Positions 1 through 9,193 of a stretch of 64,000 bases of DNA are shown piece by piece; within the stretch, counting starts at the first letter, position 1; every line of letters starts with the position of its first letter. The position numbers were made by a program, and so were the translations under genes. Below the pieces are notes generated by a model. It did no database searches and was not told where the DNA came from. It worked only from the letters and a program-made list of their open reading frames with translations. This DNA is from Aureimonas pseudogalii (lineage in GTDB: Bacteria > Pseudomonadota > Alphaproteobacteria > Rhizobiales > Rhizobiaceae), in NCBI RefSeq assembly GCF_014196835.1, contig NZ_JACIEK010000002.1:310001-374000 (forward strand), in the 5' to 3' direction.

Positions 1-2
1 CC

Positions 3-1424
3 GCGACGCTCGGCGACGCGCTGCCGGTGAACCGGCGCGACGGCGGCTTCATCCGCGCCGGGGCGCTGCCCGCGCTCGACGATGCGCTGGCGCTGCGCGA
101 CCATTCGCGCCGCGTCGTCGCCGAGTTGCAGGCGCGCTACGCGAGCGAGACCGGCCTTCGTGCGCTGAAGATCCGGCACAACAACGTGCTCGGCTATTTC
201 GTCGAGGTGCCGGAGGCGCAGGGGCCGACGCTCCTCGCCGTGCCCAAGGAGGAGGGGCGCGGCTTCACCCATCGCCAGACGCTGGCCTCGGCCATGCGCT
301 TCTCGACGCTGGAACTCGCCGATCTCGAGACGCGCATCCGCGAGGCCGCCACGGAGGCGCTGCGGCTGGAGCTGGAGGCCTTCGATGCGCTGCGCGCCGC
401 CGTTCTGGCGCAAGCGCCGGCGCTGCAGCGCGCCTCGGCCGCGCTCGGCGTGCTCGACGTCTCGGCCGGACTCGCCGATCTGGCGGTCGCCGCCGACTGG
501 TGCTGCCCGGTCGTGGACGCCAGTCTCGCCTTCCGCGTCGAGTGCGGTCGCCATCCGGTGGTGGAGGCGGCGCTGAAGGCGTCGGCGGGGCCACGCTTCG
601 TCGCCAACGACTGCGATCTCTCGCCGCCCGCCGGCTCGGGCCGCAAGGGCGGCGGCGCCATCTGGCTGATCACCGGCCCCAACATGGGCGGCAAGTCCAC
701 CTTCCTGCGCCAGAACGCGCTCATCGCCGTGCTCGCGCAGATCGGCGCCTTCGTGCCCGCGACCTCGGCCCATATCGGCGTGGTCGATCGCCTCTTCTCC
801 CGCGTCGGCGCCTCCGACGATCTCGCCGAGGGGCGCTCGACCTTCATGGTGGAGATGGTCGAGACCGCCGCGATCCTCAACCAGGCGAGCGAGAGGACGC
901 TCGTGGTGCTCGACGAGATCGGCCGGGGCACGGCGACCTACGACGGCCTGTCGATCGCCTTCGCGGCGGTGGAGCATCTCCACGAGGTGAACCGCTGCCG
1001 GGCGATCTTCGCCACGCATTTCCACGAGATGACGGCGCTCGCCGCGCGCCTCAAGCGCCTTTCCAACGCCACGGTGAGGGTGAAGGAGTGGGAGGGCGAG
1101 GTGATCTTCCTCCACGAGGTGACGGCCGGCGTCGCCGACCGCTCCTACGGCATCCAGGTGGCGCGCCTCGCCGGCCTGCCGCCGGCGGTGGTGGAGCGGG
1201 CCCGCCAGGTTCTGACGCAGCTGGAAAAGAGCGAACAAGGCGAGCGCCGCACCGCCTTCATCGACGATCTGCCGCTCTTCGCCGCGCTCAACGCCCGGCC
1301 CGCAGCGCCGGCCGCCCCCCCCGCCGCGCTCGCGGAACTCGCCCGCATCGATCCCGACGCGATGAGCCCGCGCGAGGCGCTGGAGGCGCTCTATCGGCTG
1401 AAGGGGCTGGCGGGAGCGGGTTGA
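3..1424 (+). CDS. mutS: DNA mismatch repair protein MutS, C-terminal part (cut by window edge)
   Basis: MutS recognises mismatches and short loops and recruits MutL through an ATP-driven clamp. Only the C-terminal ~473 residues are here; the frame is open to the left edge, so the N-terminal mismatch-binding domains lie outside. Visible are the end of the lever/clamp region ([17 protein letters not shown]), the ABC ATPase P-loop GPNMGGKST near base 680, the Walker B/D-loop [12 protein letters not shown] near 915-950, and the conserved ATHFHE block near 1010-1030. The C-terminal tail ends with a helix-rich [13 protein letters not shown] dimerisation-like segment. The ATPase core is intact. In related genomes mutS sits next to glnD; here about 3 kb of other genes separates them. 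Confidence 0.97.
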   Translation, partial: ATLGDALPVNRRDGGFIRAGALPALDDALALRDHSRRVVAELQARYASETGLRALKIRHNNVLGYFVEVPEAQGPTLLAVPKEEGRGFTHRQTLASAMRFSTLELADLETRIREAATEALRLELEAFDALRAAVLAQAPALQRASAALGVLDVSAGLADLAVAADWCCPVVDASLAFRVECGRHPVVEAALKASAGPRFVANDCDLSPPAGSGRKGGGAIWLITGPNMGGKSTFLRQNALIAVLAQIGAFVPATSAHIGVVDRLFSRVGASDDLAEGRSTFMVEMVETAAILNQASERTLVVLDEIGRGTATYDGLSIAFAAVEHLHEVNRCRAIFATHFHEMTALAARLKRLSNATVRVKEWEGEVIFLHEVTAGVADRSYGIQVARLAGLPPAVVERARQVLTQLEKSEQGERRTAFIDDLPLFAALNARPAAPAAPPAALAELARIDPDAMSPREALEALYRLKGLAGAG

Positions 1425-1673
1425 ACGGATTCCACCGAACGGACGCCACGGGGCGGTCGCGTCGATGGCGTTCTTCAATTCGGAGCGAGAATGTTTCCGG
1501 CGGCGATGGAAGCGCCCGCAATCGTGACGTCGCAGAAACAATCGACGGCGGGATCGTGATGGGCCCGCCCCGTGGCGGCCGACTGACGGATGTTTCCGGC
1601 CGGGTCCGACGCAAGGTCCGCGCGCCTTCGCGGCCGCGGCGCCGATCTGCGCGCGGCCGCAAGCAAAGGGCGC

Positions 1674-2015
1674 TCAGTGGCGGTCGCGCGCGATCAGCCC
1701 GAGCAGGAAGCCCAGGATGCCCGCGACGAAGAGCGCCGAGACCGGGTTCTCGCGCACCTGCCGGCGCACGATGCGGCTGCCGTCGCGCGCATACTCGCCG
1801 GCATCCTCGTAGAGATGCGAGGCGTAGCGCGAGGCTTCGGTACCGGCCTCGCGCAGCGTGTCGCTGGCCTGGCCGTAGAGGTTGCGGGCGACGCCCTCGG
1901 CCTCGCGCACGCGGCCCTGCACCGAATCGCGGTCCGAGTTGACGGCATCGCCGAACGCGCCCTGCACCTTGCCGCCGAGTTCCATGGCAGCGCCCTCGAT
2001 CCGGTTCTTGTCCAT
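1674..2015 (-). CDS. CsbD-like stress protein with C-terminal membrane anchor
   Basis: 113 residues. The first ~60 residues (MDKNRIEGAAMELGGKVQGA...) match the CsbD-like pattern: a short hydrophilic amphipathic helical protein usually induced by general stress. The C-terminus differs from plain CsbD: after RRQVRENPVSA it has one hydrophobic segment at about residues 92-107 (LFVAGILGFLLGLIA) followed by RDRH, as in ElaB/YqjD/DUF883 inner-membrane proteins. It therefore looks like a CsbD-DUF883 hybrid fixed to the inner membrane by its tail. A strong Shine-Dalgarno AAGGAG lies upstream of the ATG. The biochemical role of CsbD proteins is unknown; a stress role is inferred from the family and from the neighbouring short-chain dehydrogenase. 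Confidence 0.8.
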   Translation of the reverse strand: MDKNRIEGAAMELGGKVQGAFGDAVNSDRDSVQGRVREAEGVARNLYGQASDTLREAGTEASRYASHLYEDAGEYARDGSRIVRRQVRENPVSALFVAGILGFLLGLIARDRH

Positions 2016-2181
2016 GACGGTCGTCTCCTTCGATTCAAAGCTGGCCGCGGTGATTGCAAGCGCGACCGTTGGTCTGCCGCTATAATCGCGTAGCCGGCAA
2101 TTCGTTCGACCGCGCCGCGAATAACGCGCATCGCGACCCGCGCCGCCAGCGACGCCGACCGCTCGCGCCGACGCATGTCGT

Positions 2182-3120
2182 TTACGCGGCCTCCTTGAGG
2201 CGGCCAGTCCGCAGGAGGTGGCACACGTCGTCGCCGACCTGGTTGATCGCGCCGAGGCGTTCGATCAGTTGGGCCGGGCGGCTGCCGCGCAGACCCGCGA
2301 GCGTCAGGGCCCCGTCCCTCACGTAGACGTAGACGCCGCTGACCGCGAAGGCCGAGGCGAAGGCCGAGGCGAAGGCCACATGGTCGGCCAGACCCGCAGC
2401 GGCCGCCGCGAAGGCATTGGACGCGTAGAAGGTGCGCCGCGTCCGCGGCGAGGCGAAGGCGAGTTCCAGGAAGGCCATGCGCGCCCGCTCGGGCGGCACG
2501 GTGTGGTCGACCTTCGGCGCCGGGGGCGCCGGCGCGGCGTTGTCGTAGACCTCGGGCAGGTGGAGCCGCGCCTTGAGCACCGCGTCCTCGGCGGCGAGCG
2601 CACGGGCGAACCGGTCGATGCGCTCGGCGAAGGCAGGGCCGTCCGTATGAACGGCGCCGAAATGGAGGTGGATCCGGTCGAGGCCGTCGTCGCCGTTCGG
2701 CGAGGGCTCGGCCACGAGATCTTTCAGCGTCGTCGAGCCGCGCGGCAAGGCATAGGCGACGGTCGCGGCGAACATGTTCTGCTCGTCGGCGAAGAGGATG
2801 GGGCAGGCGGCGTCGAAGGCCGACTGGCCCTCCACGCTCTCGAAGCCGATCTCGACGCCGCCGTCCAGTTCGTAGTCGGCGAAGGCCGCGATTCCCTCGA
2901 TCGCCGGGAAGAGATGGGCATCCTGCTCGCGGTCGAAATGGGTCTGCACGTACCAGCCGAGGCCGGGAAGGCGCGAGCAGAGCGGGCCATGGACGTCCCG
3001 CCAGTAGGTTGCGAACAATTCGTGGGGGACTTTCGGCCGGCGCAGCACCGTCGTGTAGGTGTTGATCGCGATGCGTGCGTCGCGTCCGGCATGGTCGGGG
3101 GCGGGGGAAAGCTCGGGCAT
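2182..3120 (-). CDS. EthD domain-containing protein
   Basis: 312 residues from the ATG at 3120, which has GGAG about 9 nt upstream; the frame stays open upstream but that part is low-complexity and has no ribosome site. The N-terminal half (INTYTTVLRRPKVPHELFAT, then YWRDVHGPLCSRLPGLGWYVQ) has the EthD signature of a small ferredoxin-like fold with a conserved W-R-D-V-H-G-P block. The fold is found in proteins tied to ether or aromatic degradation and in monooxygenase-like dimers, mostly without proven activity. The second half (HLHFGAVHTDGPAF...) may be a second related domain. Near residues 254-266 the protein reads AFASAFASAFA, encoded by an in-frame 12-bp tandem repeat. It is divergent from the downstream dehydrogenase gene. 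Substrate unknown. Confidence 0.7.
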   Translation of the reverse strand: MPELSPAPDHAGRDARIAINTYTTVLRRPKVPHELFATYWRDVHGPLCSRLPGLGWYVQTHFDREQDAHLFPAIEGIAAFADYELDGGVEIGFESVEGQSAFDAACPILFADEQNMFAATVAYALPRGSTTLKDLVAEPSPNGDDGLDRIHLHFGAVHTDGPAFAERIDRFARALAAEDAVLKARLHLPEVYDNAAPAPPAPKVDHTVPPERARMAFLELAFASPRTRRTFYASNAFAAAAAGLADHVAFASAFASAFAVSGVYVYVRDGALTLAGLRGSRPAQLIERLGAINQVGDDVCHLLRTGRLKEAA

Positions 3121-3440
3121 GGGGGATCTCCGGTTTCGGTTCCGAGCCTCGGCGAGCGGGCGCGGCGGTGCGGGGGACGGTGGCAGGAGCGGATCGTGCC
3201 TTCGTCGTCTGCGAGCTAATCCGCGCCCCTGCGCCGGCCAGACGGCACCGAACGGGAACCTGGGCACGCCGCGGTTCCCACCTCGATCTCTCTTCCCGGC
3301 GAGCGTCTCGCTCGCCTGGCCATCCTTGCCCGGCCAAGGTTTCCGCGCTCCGTGCTCGCGGAACGTCCCGGCGGCGGGCGGCTTCCCCCTGCGACCCGGG
3401 CGGTGCGCCGCCCGTCTGTGAACGTGAAGGGACTGCCGAC
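3121..3440. other. Divergent intergenic region between EthD and SDR genes
   Basis: 320 bp carrying the start regions of two divergent genes. It contains a perfect 7-bp inverted repeat GGGAACC/GGTTCCC at 3254-3260 and 3273-3279, which could be a regulator site or a weak hairpin. I could not assign a convincing promoter. No coding sequence here is supported. Confidence 0.4.
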
Positions 3441-4286
3441 ATGACGAACTTTCCGCCCCAGCACCAGGACCGCGATCCCGGCCTTGAGCACGAGATGGAC
3501 CCGCGGCCGGACTACGCGCCGCGCTTTCCCGGCTCCGGCCGGCTGAAGGGCAAGACCGCGATCATCACCGGCGGCGACAGCGGCATCGGGCGCGCCACGG
3601 CCGTGTCCTTCGCGCGCGAAGGGGCCGACGTCGCGATCCTCTATCTCGACGAGGACGAGGATGCCGAGGAGACCAAGGCGCTGGTCGAGAAGGAAGGGGG
3701 CAAGGCGATGCTGATCGCCGGCAACGTGCGCTCCAAGGCCTTCTGCCGCGAGGCGGTCGAGACGGTCGTCGCCGCGTTCGGCAAGCTCGACATCCTCGTC
3801 AACAACGCCGCGCACCAGGAAGAGAAAGAGGACCTGCGCGAGATCTCCGAGGAGCAGCTCGCCAAGACCTTCGAGACCAACATCTACGGCTATTTCTACA
3901 TGACGCAGGCCGCGCTCGACCATCTGAAGCCGGGCGCCGCCATCGTCAACGTGACGTCGGTCAATTCCTACAAGGGCAACGACACCCTCATCGACTATTC
4001 CTCGACCAAGGGCGCCATCACCGCCTTCACGCGCTCGATGGCGATGAACCTCATGGACAAGAAGATCCGCGTCAACGGCGTCGCGCCCGGCCCGATCTGG
4101 ACGCCCTTCATCCCGATGGCGATGGACGCCGAGACGGTGGCCGAGTTCGGTAGCCAGGTGCCGATGAAGCGTGCCGGCCAGCCCAACGAGGTGGCGGCCG
4201 CGCTGCTCTTCCTCGCCTCCGACGACGCCTCCTACTTCTCGGGGCAGGTTCTGCACCCCAACGGTGGCACGATCGTCGGCGCCTGA
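3441..4286 (+). CDS. SDR family oxidoreductase (YghA-like)
   Basis: 281 residues; the ATG at 3441 is chosen because the YghA-type proteins start with this acidic, proline-rich leader (DPGLEHEMDPRPDYAP) before the Rossmann domain. A nucleotide-binding TGGDSGIGRA motif is at residues ~41-50, the NNAAHQ motif in the middle, and the catalytic Ser...Tyr-x3-Lys is visible in NVTSVNSY and YSSTKGA. It is thus a classical NAD(P)H-dependent short-chain dehydrogenase; this subfamily is often stress-induced and its substrate is not settled. The product ends SGQVLHPNGGTIVGA as expected for full length. A strong hairpin follows the stop codon. It stands alone, divergent from the EthD gene. Confidence 0.9.
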   Translation: MTNFPPQHQDRDPGLEHEMDPRPDYAPRFPGSGRLKGKTAIITGGDSGIGRATAVSFAREGADVAILYLDEDEDAEETKALVEKEGGKAMLIAGNVRSKAFCREAVETVVAAFGKLDILVNNAAHQEEKEDLREISEEQLAKTFETNIYGYFYMTQAALDHLKPGAAIVNVTSVNSYKGNDTLIDYSSTKGAITAFTRSMAMNLMDKKIRVNGVAPGPIWTPFIPMAMDAETVAEFGSQVPMKRAGQPNEVAAALLFLASDDASYFSGQVLHPNGGTIVGA

Positions 4287-4308
4287 ACGACCGTATTCGA
4301 GTGAAGGC

Positions 4309-4345
4309 GAGATCCGGCGGCGGGACCGTCGCCGGATCTCAACGT
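4309..4345 (+). terminator. Hairpin terminator after the SDR gene
   Basis: Perfect 11-bp stem GAGATCCGGCG/CGCCGGATCTC (4309-4319 and 4330-4340) with a 10-nt loop, followed by AACGTTTT. The stem lies 22 nt after the SDR stop codon. The T-tract is short, so efficiency is uncertain. Confidence 0.6.
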
Positions 4346-4373
4346 TTTGTCAGCGGGCGAAATGCTCTATAGC
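4346..4373 (+). promoter_or_regulatory. Possible glnD promoter
   Basis: TTTGTC (4346-4351), 16-nt spacer, TATAGC (4368-4373), placed 28 bp before the glnD ATG and just after the upstream terminator. The spacer contains GCGAAATGCTCTA, a 13-bp word repeated exactly before infB. Confidence 0.35.
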
Positions 4374-4400
4374 GACAGGCCCCTGACGGAAGGCATCGAC

Positions 4401-7307
4401 ATGACGGTTCCGGCGACGACGGCGAAGGTCGCGACCCGCCCACGTGAGGCATCCGCCCCGCGCGGCGGTTCCTCGCGCTCCGGCGCGCTGCGTCTCGACG
4501 AGCTGCGTCTCGGCGAGATCGTCGACGGCACCGCGCTGCGCGCCGAGCTCGATGCGCTCGGCGGGCCGGAGGGCGGCCTTCGCGCCGGCGATCCGGAACT
4601 GAGAGCCCGCGTCCTGCAGATCCTCAAGGGCGTCAACGCGCATGGGCGCCAGGCGGCGCAGGAGATGCTCTTCGCGGATGGCGGCGGGCTCTCCTGTGCG
4701 GCGCGCATCTCGCACCTTCAGGACGAGATCATCCGCGCCGTCTACGCGTTCGCGCTGCACCACGTCTTCGGCTCGCCCAACCTCTCCGCCGGCGAGCGCA
4801 TGGCGATCCTGGCGGTCGGCGGCTACGGGCGCGGCACGTTGGCGCCGGGCTCCGACATCGATCTCCTGTTCCTGCTGCCCTACAAGCAGACCGCGCTCGG
4901 CGAGCAGGTGGCCGAGTATCTTCTCTATCTCCTTTGGGATCTCGGCCTGAAGGTCGGCCACGCCACGCGCTCGGTGGAGGAATGCGTGCGCCTGTCGGAG
5001 ACCGACTTCACGATCCGCACGGCGCTTCTGGAGCGCCGCCGGGTCTGCGGCGACGAGGCGCTCTTCGCGGAACTCGGCGCCCGCTTCGAGGCCGAGGTGC
5101 AGACGGGCACGGGCCGCGAGTTCATCGCCGCCAAGCTCGCCGAGCGCGACGCGCGCCACGCCAAGAGCGGCGACACGCGCTATCTCGTGGAGCCCAACGT
5201 CAAGGAAGGGAAGGGGGGCCTGCGCGACCTCCACACGCTGTTCTGGATCGCCAAGGACCATTACCGCGTCGACACGCGCGAGGCGCTGGTGGCCAAGGGC
5301 GTCTTCTCGCGGCGCGAGGGGCAGATCTTCCAGAAGGCCGAGGACTTCCTCTGGGCCGTGCGCTGCCACATGCACTTTCTCGCCGGCAAGGCGGAGGAGC
5401 GCCTCTCCTTCGACATCCAGCCCGAGATCGCCCGTCGCCTCGGCTACAGCAGCCATCCCGGGCTGACCGAGGTCGAGCGCTTCATGAAGCACTACTTCCT
5501 CATCGCCAAGGACGTCGGCGACCTCACCGGCATCTTCTGCGCCGCGCTCGAGGACGAGAAGGCCAAGGACGCGCCGGGCCTTCGCGCCTTCGTGCGCTCG
5601 CTGCGCCGGCGCGCGCGCTCGATCCCCGGTACGCTCGCCTTCCTCGTCGACAACGACCGCATCACCGTCGCCGACCGCCACGTCTTCGCCGCCGACCCGG
5701 TGAACCTCCTGCGCATCTTCAAGCTCGCGGCGGTGCACCAGCTCGAATACCACCCGGACGCGCTGAAGCTGATCCGCCGCTCGCTGCGCCTGATCGACGC
5801 CTCGCTTCGCGCCAACCCGGAGGCCAACGCCCTCTTCCTCGACGTGCTCACCGACCGCACCGACCCCGAGCTGCACTTACGCCGGATGAACGAGGCGGGC
5901 GTCCTCGGCCGCTTCATCCCAGAGTTCGGCAAGATCGTCTCGATGATGCAGTTCAACATGTACCATTCCTACACGGTGGACGAGCATCTGCTGCGCACCG
6001 TCGCCGAGATGTCGCGGCTGGAGCGCGGCGTCTCGGGCGAGGAGCTTCCCGTGTCGAGCGCCATCGTCCACACGGTGAAGGACCGCGTGCCGCTCTACGT
6101 GGCGCTGCTCCTCCACGACATCGCCAAGGGGCGGCCGGAGGACCATTCGATCGCCGGCGAAATCATCGCCTACGAGCTCTGCCCGCGCTTCGGGCTCGAC
6201 GCGCGCGAGACCGCGCTCGTCGCCTGGCTGGTGCGCGACCATCTCGTGCTGTCGATGACGGCGCAGCAGCGCGACCTCACCGACCGCAAGACGATCCGCG
6301 ACTTCGCCGAGCGGGTGCAGACCCTCGACCGCCTGAAGCTCCTGATGATTGTCACCGTCTGCGACATCCGCGCCGTCGGCCCCGGCGTCTGGAACGGCTG
6401 GAAGGGCCAGCTCATCCGCACGCTCTACGCCGAGACCGAGCTGGTGCTCACCGGCGGCTTCTCCGAGACCTCGCGCGACCAGCGCACCCAGTATGCCCGC
6501 CGCCAGCTCGCCGCGCATCTGGAGGGCTGGGCCGAGGAGGAGCGTACCCGCGCCGTCGACGGGCACTACCAGAACTACCTCCTCACCGTGCCGGTGGACG
6601 AGCAGGTGCGCCACGCCGAGTTCGTGCGCGACGCCGACCGGGCGGGCCGCAGCTTCACGACCATGGCGCAGACCGACCGGTTCCGCGGCATCACCGAGAT
6701 CACCGTGCTGGCGCCCGACCATCCGCGCCTCCTCTCGATCATCGCGGGCGGCTGCGCGGCGGCCGGCGCCAACATCGCCGACGCGCAGATCTTCACGATG
6801 ACCGACGGGCGCGCGCTCGACGTCGTCACCGTCAACCGCGAGTTCACCGACGACGAGGACGAGCTGCGCCGGGCCGGCCGCATCGCCCGCAACATCGAGG
6901 CGCTGATGGACGGGCGCGAGGCGATCCCGGCCATGCTGGCGCGCCGGCGCGCGCCGCGCGTGCTGCCCTCCTTCGCCTTCCGGCCGCGCATCGACGTCGA
7001 CAACGGCCTCTCCAACCTCCTCACCGTGATCGAGGTCGAGGGGCTCGACCGGCCCGGGCTGCTGGCCGACCTCACCGGCGCGATCTCGGACCTCAATCTC
7101 GACATCCGCTCCGCCCACATCTCCACCTACGGCGAGAAGGTGGTCGACGTCTTCTACGTCACCGATCTCCTCGGCCTGAAGATCGCCGGCGAGGGCCGCA
7201 CCGAGCGCATCCGTCGCCGCCTCCTCGCGGTCTTCGACAGTCCCGAGGGCGAGGTCTCGTCGCCCTCCGCCAAGCCCTCGCCGGTCGCCTTCGGAATCGT
7301 CTCTTGA
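4401..7307 (+). CDS. glnD: Bifunctional [protein-PII] uridylyltransferase / uridylyl-removing enzyme
   Basis: GlnD senses glutamine and adds or removes UMP on the PII proteins GlnB/GlnK, controlling nitrogen assimilation. The 968-residue length is normal for the family. The ATG at 4401 is preceded by GGAAGG at 7-nt spacing. Domain order: nucleotidyltransferase with GGYGRGTLAPGSDIDLLFL at about residues 135-155, then GlnD-type PII-UTase helical domain, an HD domain with LLHDIAKGRPEDHS at about residues 570-585, and two C-terminal ACT domains starting near ITVLAPDHPRLLSI and TVIEVEGLDRPGLLADL. All catalytic features are present. The stop codon overlaps the TTG start of murJ, so the two are translationally coupled. 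Confidence 0.97.
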   Translation: MTVPATTAKVATRPREASAPRGGSSRSGALRLDELRLGEIVDGTALRAELDALGGPEGGLRAGDPELRARVLQILKGVNAHGRQAAQEMLFADGGGLSCAARISHLQDEIIRAVYAFALHHVFGSPNLSAGERMAILAVGGYGRGTLAPGSDIDLLFLLPYKQTALGEQVAEYLLYLLWDLGLKVGHATRSVEECVRLSETDFTIRTALLERRRVCGDEALFAELGARFEAEVQTGTGREFIAAKLAERDARHAKSGDTRYLVEPNVKEGKGGLRDLHTLFWIAKDHYRVDTREALVAKGVFSRREGQIFQKAEDFLWAVRCHMHFLAGKAEERLSFDIQPEIARRLGYSSHPGLTEVERFMKHYFLIAKDVGDLTGIFCAALEDEKAKDAPGLRAFVRSLRRRARSIPGTLAFLVDNDRITVADRHVFAADPVNLLRIFKLAAVHQLEYHPDALKLIRRSLRLIDASLRANPEANALFLDVLTDRTDPELHLRRMNEAGVLGRFIPEFGKIVSMMQFNMYHSYTVDEHLLRTVAEMSRLERGVSGEELPVSSAIVHTVKDRVPLYVALLLHDIAKGRPEDHSIAGEIIAYELCPRFGLDARETALVAWLVRDHLVLSMTAQQRDLTDRKTIRDFAERVQTLDRLKLLMIVTVCDIRAVGPGVWNGWKGQLIRTLYAETELVLTGGFSETSRDQRTQYARRQLAAHLEGWAEEERTRAVDGHYQNYLLTVPVDEQVRHAEFVRDADRAGRSFTTMAQTDRFRGITEITVLAPDHPRLLSIIAGGCAAAGANIADAQIFTMTDGRALDVVTVNREFTDDEDELRRAGRIARNIEALMDGREAIPAMLARRRAPRVLPSFAFRPRIDVDNGLSNLLTVIEVEGLDRPGLLADLTGAISDLNLDIRSAHISTYGEKVVDVFYVTDLLGLKIAGEGRTERIRRRLLAVFDSPEGEVSSPSAKPSPVAFGIVS

Positions 7308-8917
7308 GCCTCCTGAAGAAGTTCGCCACCGTCGGCGGCGCCACGCTCGTCAGCCGCGTCTTCGGCTTCACACGCGAGATGATGATGGCGTCCGCGCTGG
7401 GCATCGGCCCGGTCGCCGACGCCTTCAACCTCGCCTTCCGCTTTCCCAACCTATTCCGGCGGCTCTTCGCCGAGGGCGCCTTCAACGCCGCGTTCATTCC
7501 CCTCTTCGCGCGCTCGCTCGAGGAGGAGGGCGAGGAGGGCGCCCGGCGCTTCGCGGCCGAGGTCTTCTCGACGCTCTTCACGGTGCTCGCGATCCTCACG
7601 CTTGCCGCCATGATCTTCATGCCCTTCCTGGTGAAGACCGTGATCGCGCCGGGCCTCGCCGCCTGCATCGACGACCCCGAGACGCTGCGCCAGCAGCTCT
7701 CCTGCGAGGACCGCTTCGCGATCACCGTCGCCTTCTCGCGGATCATGTTTCCCTATCTCGCCTGCATGTCGATGATGGCGATGGTGTCGGGCATCCTCAA
7801 CGCCTTCCGCCGCTTCTTCGCCGCGGCCGTGGCGCCGACCATCCTCAACTTCGCGCTGATCGGCGTTCTCGCCTGGTGCTGGTGGCGGGGCGCCGACGAG
7901 CGCACGATCGGCTTCCTCATGAGCTGGGGCGTGCTCGTGGCCGGAATCGGCCAGCTCGTCGTCGTCACGCTCGCCATGCGCCTCGCCGGCTTCTCGGTGG
8001 CGCTGCGCCGGCCGCGCTGGACGAAGAGCCTGAAGCGCCTGCTCGTGCTCGCCGGCCCCGCCGCGCTCATCGGCGGCATCACCCAGATCAACCTCTTCGT
8101 CGGCCAGGCCATCGCCTCCTACCAGCCCGGAGCCGTGTCGATCCTCACCTATGCCGACCGGCCCTACCAACTGCCGCTCGGCATGGTGGGCGTCGCCATC
8201 GGCGTGGTGCTGCTGCCCGAGCTCGCCCGCGCCCTCAAGGCCGGGCGCATGGAAGAGGCCCAGCACACGCAGAACCGCTCGCTGGAATTCGCCCTCTTCC
8301 TCACCGTGCCGGCGGCGGTGGCGCTGTTCATCATCCCCGAGCCGATCATCCGCCTCATCTACGAGCGCGGCGCCTTCGACCCGACGACCACCGTGCGCGT
8401 CGCCGCCGTTCTCGGCCTCTACGCGCTCGGCCTGCCCGCCTTCGTGCTCATCAAGGTGTTCTCGCCCGGCTATTTCGCCCGCGAGAACACCCGCACCCCG
8501 ATGATCGTCACCGGCTTTTCGGCTGCCGCGAACACGGCTCTGAGCCTCGTGCTCTTCTGGCTCTACGCCGAGCGCGGCATCGCGCTCGCCACCACGCTCG
8601 CCGGCTGGCTCAACGCCTGGCTGCTCTTCGAGGGCCTGCGCCGGCAGGGGCTCTGGCATGTCGACCGGGCCCTGGTGAAACGATGCGCCCTCGTCGTCCT
8701 CTCCGCCGCCGCCATGGGCGCGGCGCTCCTGGCGATGATGCGCGTCCTCCACCCCTATCTCGCCACCGGCGCCTCCGCCCTCCATCAGGCCGGCGCCCTC
8801 GTCCTCCTCGTCGTGGCGGCGATGGCCGTCTACTTCGCGGTCGCCCTCGCCACCGGCGCCGCCGACCGCACCCTCGTCGCCAAGCTCCTGCGCGGCCGAC
8901 GCAAGGCGCGGGTCTGA
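7304..8917 (+). CDS. murJ: Lipid II flippase MurJ
   Basis: MurJ flips lipid II across the inner membrane for peptidoglycan synthesis. 537 residues, with about 14 hydrophobic segments and the family hallmark near the N-terminus (RVFGFTREMMMASALG, then GPVADAFNLAFRFPNLFRRL). Arg residues in the first third and the DAF block, needed for lipid II transport in the family, are visible. The start is the TTG at 7304, inside the overlap TTGA with the glnD stop; no better in-frame ATG precedes the conserved LLKKFATVGG. It is adjacent to glnD, a common rhizobial arrangement. An inverted repeat copy follows the stop codon by 3 nt. Confidence 0.95.
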   Translation: MSLLKKFATVGGATLVSRVFGFTREMMMASALGIGPVADAFNLAFRFPNLFRRLFAEGAFNAAFIPLFARSLEEEGEEGARRFAAEVFSTLFTVLAILTLAAMIFMPFLVKTVIAPGLAACIDDPETLRQQLSCEDRFAITVAFSRIMFPYLACMSMMAMVSGILNAFRRFFAAAVAPTILNFALIGVLAWCWWRGADERTIGFLMSWGVLVAGIGQLVVVTLAMRLAGFSVALRRPRWTKSLKRLLVLAGPAALIGGITQINLFVGQAIASYQPGAVSILTYADRPYQLPLGMVGVAIGVVLLPELARALKAGRMEEAQHTQNRSLEFALFLTVPAAVALFIIPEPIIRLIYERGAFDPTTTVRVAAVLGLYALGLPAFVLIKVFSPGYFARENTRTPMIVTGFSAAANTALSLVLFWLYAERGIALATTLAGWLNAWLLFEGLRRQGLWHVDRALVKRCALVVLSAAAMGAALLAMMRVLHPYLATGASALHQAGALVLLVVAAMAVYFAVALATGAADRTLVAKLLRGRRKARV

Positions 8918-8920
8918 GCC

Positions 8921-9088
8921 AAGGCGGGGCTGCCGCCCCGAGCCCCGCCCGAGGGCTAACACCCCCGGACCCCCGCTTCTTTTCGATCCGCGATCGGGGT
9001 GGGCCAGCGGCCCGCCCCGATCGCGTAAGGAAGTGACGGGGTTCCAAGGACCTCAGGCCCTTGGCGGGGTGCAGGGGCAGCGCCCCGC
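8921..9088 (-). repeat. Structured intergenic repeat, left copy
   Basis: About 168 bp that reappears in inverted orientation at 10276-10441, on the other side of trpS. By eye the two are 85-90% alike. The core is a long palindrome, CGCGATCGGGG.. 8989-9005 pairing with 9009-9025 around loop AGC. Flanking GC-rich blocks include GGGGTCCGGG-type and GCGGGGCTCGGGGCGG-type words (on the opposite strand). No reading frame is conserved between copies. Confidence 0.8.
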
Positions 9089-9112
9089 ATGGTCCAGACC
9101 CTTGCGTCTCGC

Positions 9113-9141
9113 TTGATCGCCCGGCGCGGCTCGGCCATAAG
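9113..9141 (+). promoter_or_regulatory. Possible trpS promoter
   Basis: TTGATC (9113-9118), 17-nt spacer, CATAAG (9136-9141), located 53 bp before the trpS ATG and just outside the repeat copy. Confidence 0.4.
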
Positions 9142-9193
9142 GCGCGACTTGTCCGACGCCCTTCCAACCGGCGTCCTTTGGAGTTCGCGTGCG

